Below, in pieces: positions 1 through 6,034 of a stretch of DNA of 7,638 bases (within the stretch, counting starts at the first letter, position 1; the number at the start of each line of letters is the position of its first letter). The notes below the pieces were generated by a model. It was not told the origin of the DNA. It made no database searches and saw only the letters and a program-made list of their open reading frames with translations. The stretch comes from Altererythrobacter sp. (lineage in GTDB: Bacteria; Pseudomonadota; Alphaproteobacteria; Sphingomonadales; Sphingomonadaceae), in the NCBI GenBank assembly GCA_011524425.1, contig WTKI01000121.1, forward strand, positions 1-7,638. The letters run 5' to 3'. A program made the position numbers and the translations under genes.

Positions 1-758
1 GGAGGTATCGGGTTAAATGTCCATTGCACCTCTCCCGTTGTCGAATTGAGCGCCCTTACGATCCCATCATCAGCGTTGGCGAACATATTGTCGCCCACGC
101 CTGAACCCAAAATCAGTAGATCTTCAAAAATCGCTGCCGGAGAGGTCAAGAACAGGCCAGTCTCACCATGGTTCTCAAACGTGTTGACATTAAGGATGCC
201 ATTGTCACCGAATTTGGGACAAAGGTTCCCGGTCTTTGCGTCTAGAGCAAAGACGTTCCCGAAAACGTCCCCACGGAACACTCTCGCCGCGCATTCCGCC
301 TTTGACAACGCCGCGCCGTTGTCGACAGCAATCGCTACGCCTCGGCAATTGCCAGCGACCTTTGGCATCTCGGCGGGCAAATGGTCGTGTGCGTCAAAAC
401 TCCAAACTTCGCCGCCCGTCGTCGCATCCAGCGCAATCACCCGATTGAGCGGCGTACATAAAATGAGCATCTCGTTCCACAAGATAGGCGTGGCTTGGAA
501 TGACGTACCGCCATCAATTGCAGGGGCATCGACAATATCACCCGTCTTGTAAGTCCACGCGCGCTCCAATTGGTCAACATTCGCCCTTGTGATCGATTGA
601 GCCGTTGAATATTGGCCGCCGCTGCGTTGCCCGCCAAAGGCCGGCCAATCCGCTTCGTTCAGACCGATTGGCGATGCCAATGCGATAACACCAACGGCCA
701 GCGATAAGCGCCAGGCGCGTGCTAAATCCACCCTCGGAAACCGGCGTAAGGTGCGCAC
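1..758 (-). CDS. PQQ-dependent dehydrogenase, secreted, N-terminal part (3' end outside window)
   Basis: This is a quinoprotein dehydrogenase of the eight-bladed propeller family, which oxidises an alcohol, sugar or polyol in the periplasm with PQQ and passes electrons to the respiratory chain. The visible 252 residues begin with a Sec-type signal peptide: an arginine-rich n-region (RRFPR), hydrophobic residues 18-28 and an ALA|S cleavage site near 28. Next come the family hallmarks DWPAFGG (37-43), the QYST/ITRANVDQL segment, AWTYKTGD (67-74), QATPI (88-92), CTPLNRVIALDATTG (101-115), NCRGVA (137-142), ALDAKTGNLC (171-180) and a VRALNSTTGEVQWTF blade repeat near 234-248. The CTPxNRVIALDA and CRG segments place it with the glucose/quinate dehydrogenase branch. 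It lacks that branch's usual five-helix N-terminal membrane domain, and the histidine that follows CRG in E. coli glucose dehydrogenase is not there, so the substrate is unlikely to be glucose. I chose the GTG at 758 because AAGGGA lies about 9 nt upstream; another GTG at 731 has no spaced Shine-Dalgarno sequence. The family call is firm, the substrate unknown. Confidence 0.9.
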   Translation of the reverse strand, partial: MRTLRRFPRVDLARAWRLSLAVGVIALASPIGLNEADWPAFGGQRSGGQYSTAQSITRANVDQLERAWTYKTGDIVDAPAIDGGTSFQATPILWNEMLILCTPLNRVIALDATTGGEVWSFDAHDHLPAEMPKVAGNCRGVAIAVDNGAALSKAECAARVFRGDVFGNVFALDAKTGNLCPKFGDNGILNVNTFENHGETGLFLTSPAAIFEDLLILGSGVGDNMFANADDGIVRALNSTTGEVQWTFNPIP

Positions 759-916
759 TCTACAAATCCCTTTTTGGGGTTGGAGCCCGAGTCAAAACAG
801 AGAAACCTGATCTTAGCAACGGCACCAAATTTACCCTTTGATCGGATCGGCTAGCCATGTCCGAAAGAATTGAGCAAATAGAAACGCCTGATCAACCCAT
901 AGAATGAAACTAACGA

Positions 917-936
917 TCATTAGGTTGTTACAATGA
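917..936. promoter_or_regulatory. Candidate operator dyad in the divergent intergenic region
   Basis: The 5-bp inverted repeat TCATT-N10-AATGA contains the T-N11-A arrangement (T921, A933) typical of LysR-type binding sites. A second, overlapping dyad TAAC-N12-GTTA spans 911-930. They lie between the divergent PQQ dehydrogenase gene and the first small gene, about 75 bp upstream of the latter. A regulator encoded one gene away (LysR, 1718-2644) could act here, but dyads this short arise by chance and the core is AT-rich. The rest of the 759-1010 gap shows no convincing sigma-70 promoter on either strand. Confidence 0.22.
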
Positions 937-1010
937 GCGCTTCAAAGTAGGAGCTAAGCATTGATCAGTAATGCTACGCCAACGGGCTAGCGGTTATGGG
1001 GAAGTCCACA

Positions 1011-1334
1011 ATGTTTGACGAAAAAATCGAAAGGCCCAAGGTTGCCAAAGGGAAGCGCCCCTATTTCTTCGACGATCCCAGCGTAGACAAGGTGCTGGCG
1101 ATTGTAATGGCGCTCGCTGGCGAAGTATCCGTCTTGCGTGATAGGCTAGACACACATGAAAAGTTGGCTGAAGCCAACATATGGCCGACGGCCGAAAATG
1201 TTGAAGCCTTTGAGATTACCGAAGATATCGAAAAAGAGCGGGACGAGCGTCGCACGGAGTATCTTGGGCGCGTCATGCGGATTGTTACAGACGAGCTTGA
1301 ACGTTTGAAGCGTGACTTGAAAACCAAACCTTGA
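1011..1334 (+). CDS. Small FFDDP-motif protein, function unknown (paralogue 1)
   Basis: This is a hypothetical soluble protein of 107 residues that I do not recognise. It has no signal peptide or membrane segment. A basic, disordered-looking N-terminus leads to the motif RPYFFDDPSVDKV (residues 16-28). A hydrophobic helix follows (LAIVMALAGEV), then a strongly charged, probably helical C-terminal half rich in E, R, K and D that could form a coiled coil. It aligns along nearly its whole length with the small protein at 2830-3186: F-[FY]-D-D-P-x-[VI]-D-x-V, then A-x3-EV, R-x4-E and a C-terminal R-x-E-[YF]-x2-RV. I counted roughly a quarter identical positions with one gap, so the two are paralogues. 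Start choice: an in-frame ATG at 996 would add five residues but has no good Shine-Dalgarno sequence, while GGGGA at 998-1002 sits 8 nt before the ATG at 1011. It is divergent from the PQQ dehydrogenase gene and may share a control region with it. Confidence 0.75.
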   Translation: MFDEKIERPKVAKGKRPYFFDDPSVDKVLAIVMALAGEVSVLRDRLDTHEKLAEANIWPTAENVEAFEITEDIEKERDERRTEYLGRVMRIVTDELERLKRDLKTKP

Positions 1335-1717
1335 AAAGGCTTGCCAAGTCGAAAGCTTAAGAACAACTCTACCACGCAATCGATCCGATGCGTGACGCGA
1401 ATGGTCTTCCAAGGCACAATCGTCGGCATTCGCTGTTCCTTGACGCGATATCGTCAACTGCGCCAAATTGCCGCTCATGATCCAAGTTTTATCTATCCAA
1501 TGGAGAGCTTTGATTCTTAGTTTCTTGCTGAACGATCTAGACTGCAAAATTCGAGGTTACTTGCCAGTTCTCGCAGTTTTTCGGAGCAGCTTGCCATCTA
1601 AAGTGTGAAAATATCTCCTTGCCTTGCCGCACAATGGAGAATGGCGGCTTGAGGATTTGCCATGTGCATGAGGTAGGCGCATGGTCGGAACGATCTTAAG
1701 CGTTGATAGGATGCGAC
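1335..1717. other. 383-bp non-coding region upstream of the LysR gene
   Basis: I see no convincing gene here. The longest plus-strand candidate I followed starts at ATG 1388 and stops after about 30 codons without a Shine-Dalgarno sequence. Minus-strand open frames run across it into the antisense of the first small gene and look like shadows. The notable content is a cluster of TTGCC pentamers, listed separately, and an imperfect hairpin at 1614-1640 (TCTCCTTG, ten-base loop, CAATGGAGA, one bulged T). No T-run follows, so it is not an obvious terminator for the upstream gene. Confidence 0.6.
1561..1661 (+). repeat. Quasi-periodic TTGCC motif cluster upstream of LysR gene
   Basis: TTGCC starts at 1561, 1591, 1624 and 1657, with spacings of 30, 33 and 33 bp, close to three helical turns. 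A further copy at 1619 overlaps the series, and earlier copies in the same gap lie at 1341 and 1468. Four of the seven (1341, 1561, 1591, 1657) extend to TTGCCA. About 0.4 copies would be expected on one strand by chance in this length. The other intergenic regions have one copy or none. Flanking bases are not conserved between copies, so this is at best a set of short protein-contact sites; autoregulation by the adjacent LysR protein is one possibility. Confidence 0.25.
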
Positions 1718-2644
1718 ATGGACCTTAGGCAGCTCAAATACCTCGTTACTCTAGCAAAGGAGCGTCACTTTGCCCGAGCCGCAGATCTCTGCTTTGTGAC
1801 CCAGCCCACACTTTCAGCGCGGATCAGGCAGCTGGAAGACGAGTTCGGCGTTCCCTTAGTCATCCGCGATCATCGTTTTCGAGGATTAACCCGTTTTGGC
1901 GAACGGGTCGTCAACTGGGCCAGTATCGTCTTGGAAGATTGCGATGCGTTAAAACAGGATTTCTCGCGCATCCGCCAAGCAGGCGAAGGTGTAATTTCTG
2001 TTGGAATAGTTCCTTCTGCTTCACCGCTTGCTTCGCTGCTCTTGTCGTTCTTAAGGCAGCATGACATCCCGGTATCGGTCGATATCCAAACGTTATCAGC
2101 GCAAGAAGTTTCGCGACGAGTTTCACAGGGAAACCTCAACCTTGGAATCAGCTACCAGTCGGCGATTGGCGATGAAGAATTCCGCACTTACCCATTGGTT
2201 CCAGAATCCTATGTCGCCCTGAAGTTTGGGGAACATGGGTCATCCTCGACCAGCAGCCTGAAATGGTCCGACCTTTCATCAAACGAGCTTTGCCTTCCAA
2301 CAACCGATGTTCCGGGGCGCAGTATGATCAATGAATGTCTGGATCTCAACTGCGAAGACTATGACGTAACGCTAGAAACTGACTGTTGGCTGACGATGCT
2401 TCAATCGGTTCGCCGCAACGGTCTGGTAGGTATAGCCCCAAGCCATGTCGTCGGTATTCTCGCCATCCCGCCAGGCACATCTGTTCGGCCGCTGCCTTCA
2501 CCTGACGAGCCTTTGGAATTGACGCTTATTGCCGATCCGAACCACCCAGAAGAACCAGCTCTAGAAAGGGTGATCAAGGTTTTAGAAGGCTTCCATGATT
2601 TCTTTGAAGCTGAATCGACCGCCTTCGAGAAAGTTTCCGCCTGA
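1718..2644 (+). CDS. LysR-type transcriptional regulator
   Basis: This is a DNA-binding regulator of 308 residues, a standard LysR length. The N-terminal winged helix-turn-helix is clear: MDLRQLKYLVTLAKE, then HFARAAD at 17-23 and the recognition helix TQPTLSARIRQLE at 28-40, followed by the wing (GVPLVIR, then LTRFGERV). A linker helix covers about 65-90. The periplasmic-binding-protein-like effector domain starts near 93 (ISVGIVPSASP) and runs to the end. The start at 1718 is preferred because AGGA lies 6 nt upstream; a TTG at 1703 would add five residues. The gene sits between the two paralogous small genes and reads in the same direction as both, so it is not divergent from a target in the classical LysR layout. 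Likely targets by position are the small genes, the methyltransferase and perhaps the PQQ dehydrogenase. The effector cannot be deduced. No terminator is evident after it; the gap to the next gene has small CCCT/AGGG and GGCC inverted repeats only. Confidence 0.95.
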   Translation: MDLRQLKYLVTLAKERHFARAADLCFVTQPTLSARIRQLEDEFGVPLVIRDHRFRGLTRFGERVVNWASIVLEDCDALKQDFSRIRQAGEGVISVGIVPSASPLASLLLSFLRQHDIPVSVDIQTLSAQEVSRRVSQGNLNLGISYQSAIGDEEFRTYPLVPESYVALKFGEHGSSSTSSLKWSDLSSNELCLPTTDVPGRSMINECLDLNCEDYDVTLETDCWLTMLQSVRRNGLVGIAPSHVVGILAIPPGTSVRPLPSPDEPLELTLIADPNHPEEPALERVIKVLEGFHDFFEAESTAFEKVSA

Positions 2645-2742
2645 AACGGGACCGCTCATCAAATGCACTCTGACTGCGACGGCCGAGGATGAGATGGCCA
2701 GACCCTCAAAGGGCCTGTCGATAGGGCGATAGGTATGATGAA

Positions 2743-2770
2743 TTGGACCGATTATTTGGCGATGTATAGG
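2743..2770 (+). promoter_or_regulatory. Possible sigma-70-like promoter for the small gene/methyltransferase unit
   Basis: TTGGAC (2743-2748) and TATAGG (2765-2770) are separated by 16 bp, about 60 bp before the ATG at 2830. The match to consensus is partial (3/6 and 4/6). Just upstream is a tandem CGATAGG repeat (2719-2725 and 2727-2733, separated by one base), and TTC-N11-GAA follows at 2771-2787, either of which could be a regulator contact. It is the best promoter-like pair in the 185-bp gap between the LysR gene and the next gene. Confidence 0.3.
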
Positions 2771-2829
2771 TTCGTCCGCGTTATGAAGCTCGTGCAAGCA
2801 AAGCTCACATAGGCATTCGGAGCAGCCCC

Positions 2830-3186
2830 ATGTCAGAAGAACCCAAGAAACGCCCAACCCATACCACAGACTTTCTGACGTATGACGTTGGAAGAGCTAC
2901 ATTTTATGACGATCCTGCCATCGATGCGGTTGTGACAACGCTGGTAGCGATGGGTTCCGAGGTTTGGAGCGCACAGCGCCGAATAAAGCTGCTTGAGACT
3001 GTCCTGACAAAACAAGGCATCTCACTGGATGACGTAGACAGCTACAAGCCAACCCAAGAAGAAGAAACGGCGTGGCGGGCTCAACGCGATGAATTCATCC
3101 GGCGGGTTTATGGCGCGTTGGAGAAGACAGGCGGAGAACATGCGAAGTACGGCGCTGGCATGGATAGCCTGCGCCAGGAGGGGTAA
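2830..3186 (+). CDS. Small FYDDP-motif protein, function unknown (paralogue 2)
   Basis: This is a hypothetical protein of 118 residues, predicted soluble, without a signal peptide. The N-terminus is polar (EEPKKRPTHTTD). The motif GRATFYDDPAIDAVV covers 21-35, followed by a hydrophobic helix (TTLVAMGSEV) and a charged, Q/E/R-rich helical half ending in DEFIRRVYGALEKT (87-100). The last 18 residues are a flexible tail not present in paralogue 1. The shared pattern F-[FY]-D-D-P-x-[VI]-D-x-V and matching helices show homology with the protein at 1011-1334. GGAG at 2819-2822, 7 nt before the ATG, supports the start. The stop is 3 bp before the methyltransferase start and overlaps that gene's ribosome binding site, so the two are almost certainly co-translated and probably functionally linked. 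Binding to or regulating the methyltransferase is a guess from this coupling. I cannot assign a known family. Confidence 0.82.
   Translation: MSEEPKKRPTHTTDFLTYDVGRATFYDDPAIDAVVTTLVAMGSEVWSAQRRIKLLETVLTKQGISLDDVDSYKPTQEEETAWRAQRDEFIRRVYGALEKTGGEHAKYGAGMDSLRQEG
3176..3183 (+). promoter_or_regulatory. Strong ribosome binding site overlapping the upstream coding end
   Basis: AGGAGGGG precedes the ATG at 3190 by 6 nt and lies within the last codons of the small gene, whose TAA follows at 3184-3186. This is the best Shine-Dalgarno sequence in the window. It fixes the methyltransferase start, and therefore confirms that the twin-arginine leader is really translated. It also implies translational coupling of the two genes. 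Confidence 0.8.
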
Positions 3187-3189
3187 ACT

Positions 3190-4404
3190 ATGCTAGATCG
3201 CCGCTCGTTCGTAGGATCCGCAGCGCTTAGCTCGCTGCTTGCTTGGGCCTTTGGTTCGAGCAGAGTTAGCGCGAACACACAAGATGGGAAAGCTAGCCCT
3301 TGGAGCGCCGCCCAACCCGCTGCGAGTACCAGCAGCAACATCACAATCGAACCCATGCCGAACGCCGATGTGGCGGGCCGCATGGATTTTCACGCTGGTT
3401 TTCTGGGCTGGTCACTCAATGACTTTGAAAAGAAATCCAGCGCGAGGCTGGATGAGATCTTTCAAGAGAGAGGTATCGATCCCAATACCGATGTCGACCT
3501 TGCTCCATTGCTGGAGAACATACGCACCGACCCTCTCATGGCAATGCGGATGCGGACGTGGCTCAGCAATCAGGAATTGATGCTCAGCGGGTTACACGCA
3601 GCCTTTGCAAGCGAATCTGAGCGTTTCTTCGATGAACTAGAAGCCGCCGAAGCCAAGCATCCTGAAAGGATTGAGCTCAATCCCGGAATGGCAATGCCAG
3701 CCTACGCCAAACACGAAATTCACCTACAAAAGGGTGGGTATGTGGGCAACCCATTGGCCGGCTACGTAAACTATCACTACGGCAACATTTTGTACGAGGC
3801 GATGTTCGGTCGCAATATTCAGGCTGAACGTATTGCCCAGATGGCAGCTGCTGTTCCGGTGCCGGACGATGGCAAGGTAACCCGCATTCTGGACATGGGC
3901 TGCGCTACGGGCCGTTTGGCGTTTGGTTTGAAGAACCGGTTCCCCGGGGCGAAAGTGACCGGGATCGATATTGGTGGGCCGATGGTGCGCTACGCGCACA
4001 AGCGCGCGCTTGATCTGGACATTGAATGCACCTTCGCGCAGCGCAACGCGGAAGCCACGCGATATCCTGACAACCACTTTGATATAATAGCGTCCAATAT
4101 TCTCCACCACGAAGTGGACGCATCGGCCACGGATAACATTATCGCTGAAACGTTTCGTATCTTGCGCCCCGGCGGGGTCTTCTACCCGATTGATCACGCA
4201 ACCGGTAAGCAAAAACCCAAAACGACAGCGCGAACGAAGCTGTGGGCCTTTAACGATCGGGCGATCAACAACGAGGTTTGGCGCGACGAGTTTGAAGCGC
4301 GAGATTTCGCGCAGCTTATTAGGAATGCCGGCTTTAATGTTGACGAAACCGGACGCCCTGCCGTTTGGGGAACTGGCTCAATCAAAGCGGTGAAGCCAGC
4401 TTGA
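3190..4404 (+). CDS. Class I SAM-dependent methyltransferase with Tat-type signal peptide
   Basis: The protein has 404 residues. Its N-terminus reads as a twin-arginine export signal: DRRSFVG at 3-9, a hydrophobic stretch 10-22 (AALSSLLAWAFG) and a VSA|NT cleavage site after 29. Residues about 30-60 look like a polar linker. Residues about 60-225 form a largely helical region I do not recognise, with the signature GYVGNPLAGYVNYHYGNILYE just before the catalytic fold. The C-terminal part is a Rossmann methyltransferase with intact SAM-binding motifs: ILDMGCATG (233-241), GIDIGGPM (258-265, acidic D260), PDNHFDIIASNILHH (motif III region, 293-307) and ILRPGG (324-329). It is translationally coupled to the FYDDP small gene. 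Methyltransferases use cytosolic SAM, so an export signal is unexpected. The leader could be a vestige or a membrane tether, or the domain may act otherwise in the periplasm. The substrate is unknown. The methyltransferase fold is certain; export is inferred from sequence. Confidence 0.88.
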   Translation: MLDRRSFVGSAALSSLLAWAFGSSRVSANTQDGKASPWSAAQPAASTSSNITIEPMPNADVAGRMDFHAGFLGWSLNDFEKKSSARLDEIFQERGIDPNTDVDLAPLLENIRTDPLMAMRMRTWLSNQELMLSGLHAAFASESERFFDELEAAEAKHPERIELNPGMAMPAYAKHEIHLQKGGYVGNPLAGYVNYHYGNILYEAMFGRNIQAERIAQMAAAVPVPDDGKVTRILDMGCATGRLAFGLKNRFPGAKVTGIDIGGPMVRYAHKRALDLDIECTFAQRNAEATRYPDNHFDIIASNILHHEVDASATDNIIAETFRILRPGGVFYPIDHATGKQKPKTTARTKLWAFNDRAINNEVWRDEFEARDFAQLIRNAGFNVDETGRPAVWGTGSIKAVKPA

Positions 4405-4444
4405 TACGCTACTCAGATGGCAGAGTCGTTGCCTAACTCCCCCA

Positions 4445-4459
4445 ATCCAAGGTTTGGAT
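4445..4459. other. Small perfect inverted repeat between methyltransferase and transporter genes
   Basis: ATCCAA-GGT-TTGGAT forms a 6-bp stem with a 3-base loop. It is nested in a wider CCAAT (4442-4446) ... ATTGG (4464-4468) pair. No T-run follows, so it is not a standard intrinsic terminator. It could be an operator for the nearby GntR or LysR protein, or a processing hairpin in a longer transcript. The remaining 137-bp gap also has two TCGAAC copies (4482, 4507) and no clear promoter. Confidence 0.25.
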
Positions 4460-4541
4460 CGACATTGGCGATGACGAAGCATCGAACTTCACCCGCTGTG
4501 TCGTCTTCGAACACTGTGTTAGGTAAAGGCGGAGCATTGGC

Positions 4542-5897
4542 ATGATTCGCAAGTTTCTGCCAGACCCGATCCACTTGTCCTGGGGCTTTGGCACTCTGGG
4601 TACAGTGTCAATGATTAACAGCCTGACGACGCTGTACTTGTTCTTTCTCGTCAGCGTGATCGGCATCGATCCAGCAATGGCTGGAACACTAATCTTTGTT
4701 TCGAAGATTTTCGACATCGTAAGCGATCCTGTCATGGGATGGATAAGCGATCGTACCCACACACGGTGGGGGCGCCGGCGCCCATATCTGTTCGGTTCAA
4801 GTTTTCTGTGCGGAACAGCCATGGTTTTGCTGTTCAATCTGCCTGAGTTTGAGAGCAGCTTCTGGCAGGCGGCTTACATCGAGTTCGTGTTATTGTTTTT
4901 CGCGTTGGCGCTGACCACCTTCAATGTACCTTATCTGGCTATGCCAGCGGACATGACCGACAATTACACAGAACGATCGACCATCATGTCGTATCGTGCA
5001 TTGTTCATGGTGATCGGCACCTTCACAGGCGGCGCCATCGCGGGCCTGATCGCTGGCAACCTGGGCGGTGACCAAGAAGCTTACGGAATGGTCGGTTGGT
5101 TCCTTGCAGCGGTTGCGTTCGTATCAATGATGATCTGTGTGATCGGAACGCGCAAATCCCGAGTGTTAGAAGCGGTCAAGCACGAGAGTGTCGGTCTTTC
5201 CGCGCAGTTGAACTTCTTCCTAATCAACAAACCTTTCATGGTGTTAGGTGGGATCAAGGTTGTCCAGTTTTTGCAGCTTGCGGTTGGCGGCACGGCGACG
5301 TTGTTCTTCTTCGTCCAAGTGCTCCAGAAAGGTGAGCAGGCGCTGTTGCCCTTTGGCCTTTCCTACATGGCGGCCTCCTTGCTCAGCATTCCCTTGTGGC
5401 TTCAAGTCATAAAGCGTTTGGGCAAGCGGGAGACCTTTATGGCTGGGCTGTTGCTGCAGGCCCTTGCCTTTATGAGCTGGGCGTTCTCTTCTCCGGTCGA
5501 GGCGGATTGGATCTTCCTGCTTCGCGCTGCCGCTCTCGGTGGCACAATTAGCGGGATAGTTATCTGCGGCCAATCGATGATCCTTGATGTGGTTGAATAT
5601 GATCGGCGTCTGAGTGGTCTTCACCGCGAAGGGCTAGCCTCCGCCGCCTTCAGTTTCCTTGAGAAGACCATGTACGCGGCTGGGCCTCTGCTACTGGGGT
5701 TGTTGCTGTCCGCTTATGGCTTTGACAACACCTTGCCGCGTGACGCGGCGCAACCGGAATCCGCGCTCTTCGCAATTACGCTTGGTATGGCGTGGATCCC
5801 CGGTGTGTGCAGCGTCTTTATGTTTATCGGATTGCTTTTCTACCACTTGGACGAAGAAAAGATCGAAGCTACGCCTGACGCTGCATTGCAAAGCTGA
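4542..5897 (+). CDS. MFS transporter of the glycoside-pentoside-hexuronide:cation symporter (MelB-like) family
   Basis: This is an inner-membrane secondary transporter of 451 residues with about twelve hydrophobic segments, the usual length for the family. The first loop carries the family hallmark: FDIVSDPVMGWISDRT at 57-72 with D58 and D62, at almost the same positions as the sodium/proton-binding aspartates D55 and D59 of E. coli MelB. RWGRRRPYL follows at 75-83. A second signature, NVPYLAMPADMTDNYTERS, lies in the next cytoplasmic loop region near 128-146, and a central loop separates the two six-helix halves. The family imports sugars, glycosides and other small organic substrates with a cation; many homologues in gene clusters of catabolic proteobacteria have unknown cargo. 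GGAG at 4531-4534, 7 nt before the ATG, supports the start. The gene lies 137 bp after the methyltransferase and before a GntR regulator that may respond to its substrate. The family is firm, the cargo not deducible. Confidence 0.93.
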   Translation: MIRKFLPDPIHLSWGFGTLGTVSMINSLTTLYLFFLVSVIGIDPAMAGTLIFVSKIFDIVSDPVMGWISDRTHTRWGRRRPYLFGSSFLCGTAMVLLFNLPEFESSFWQAAYIEFVLLFFALALTTFNVPYLAMPADMTDNYTERSTIMSYRALFMVIGTFTGGAIAGLIAGNLGGDQEAYGMVGWFLAAVAFVSMMICVIGTRKSRVLEAVKHESVGLSAQLNFFLINKPFMVLGGIKVVQFLQLAVGGTATLFFFVQVLQKGEQALLPFGLSYMAASLLSIPLWLQVIKRLGKRETFMAGLLLQALAFMSWAFSSPVEADWIFLLRAAALGGTISGIVICGQSMILDVVEYDRRLSGLHREGLASAAFSFLEKTMYAAGPLLLGLLLSAYGFDNTLPRDAAQPESALFAITLGMAWIPGVCSVFMFIGLLFYHLDEEKIEATPDAALQS

Positions 5898-5922
5898 ATA
5901 TTCTCGGCACAGATTGATGTTG

Positions 5923-5944
5923 GTCTTGCCTCTGCGGCAAAGAC
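5923..5944 (+). terminator. Possible weak terminator or stem-loop after the transporter gene
   Basis: GTCTTGCC and GGCAAAGAC pair around a TCTGC loop, giving an eight-base-pair stem with one bulged A. It lies 26 bp after the transporter stop, in the 137-bp gap before the GntR gene. A U-rich tail is missing, so termination is uncertain. Further on, TTGCAA (5961-5966) and TATGTC (5985-5990) are a poor promoter-like pair for the regulator. Confidence 0.3.
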
Positions 5945-6034
5945 GCAGCGACCGGGTCATTTGCAACATGGATTGATTGTCGGCTATGTCCTCTACTCTA
6001 CCTGTGGCTGGCTTTTCATTAGGAACGAACCTTT

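Noticed and set aside
46..552. Plus-strand open frame of 168 codons at the left end
   Set aside because: It lies antisense to the clearly coding PQQ dehydrogenase; its translation has no recognisable motif.
1388..1480. Short plus-strand ORF of about 30 codons in the gap before LysR
   Set aside because: No ribosome binding site, no recognisable motif, and the length is expected by chance.
1146..1547. Minus-strand open frame of 133 codons covering part of the non-coding gap
   Set aside because: More than half is antisense to the FFDDP small gene, whose homology to the second small protein proves the plus strand codes; no Shine-Dalgarno sequence or motif supports the minus frame.
2680..2720. 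GGCC and CCCT/AGGG inverted repeats after the LysR gene as a terminator
   Set aside because: Stems of only four base pairs and no T-run; not enough to call.
3724..4212. Minus-strand open frame of 162 codons inside the methyltransferase gene
   Set aside because: It overlaps the SAM-binding core of a well-supported gene in another frame; composition is as expected for a shadow.
5244..5624. Minus-strand open frame of 126 codons inside the transporter gene
   Set aside because: Antisense shadow of a membrane protein; highly charged low-complexity translation with no motif.
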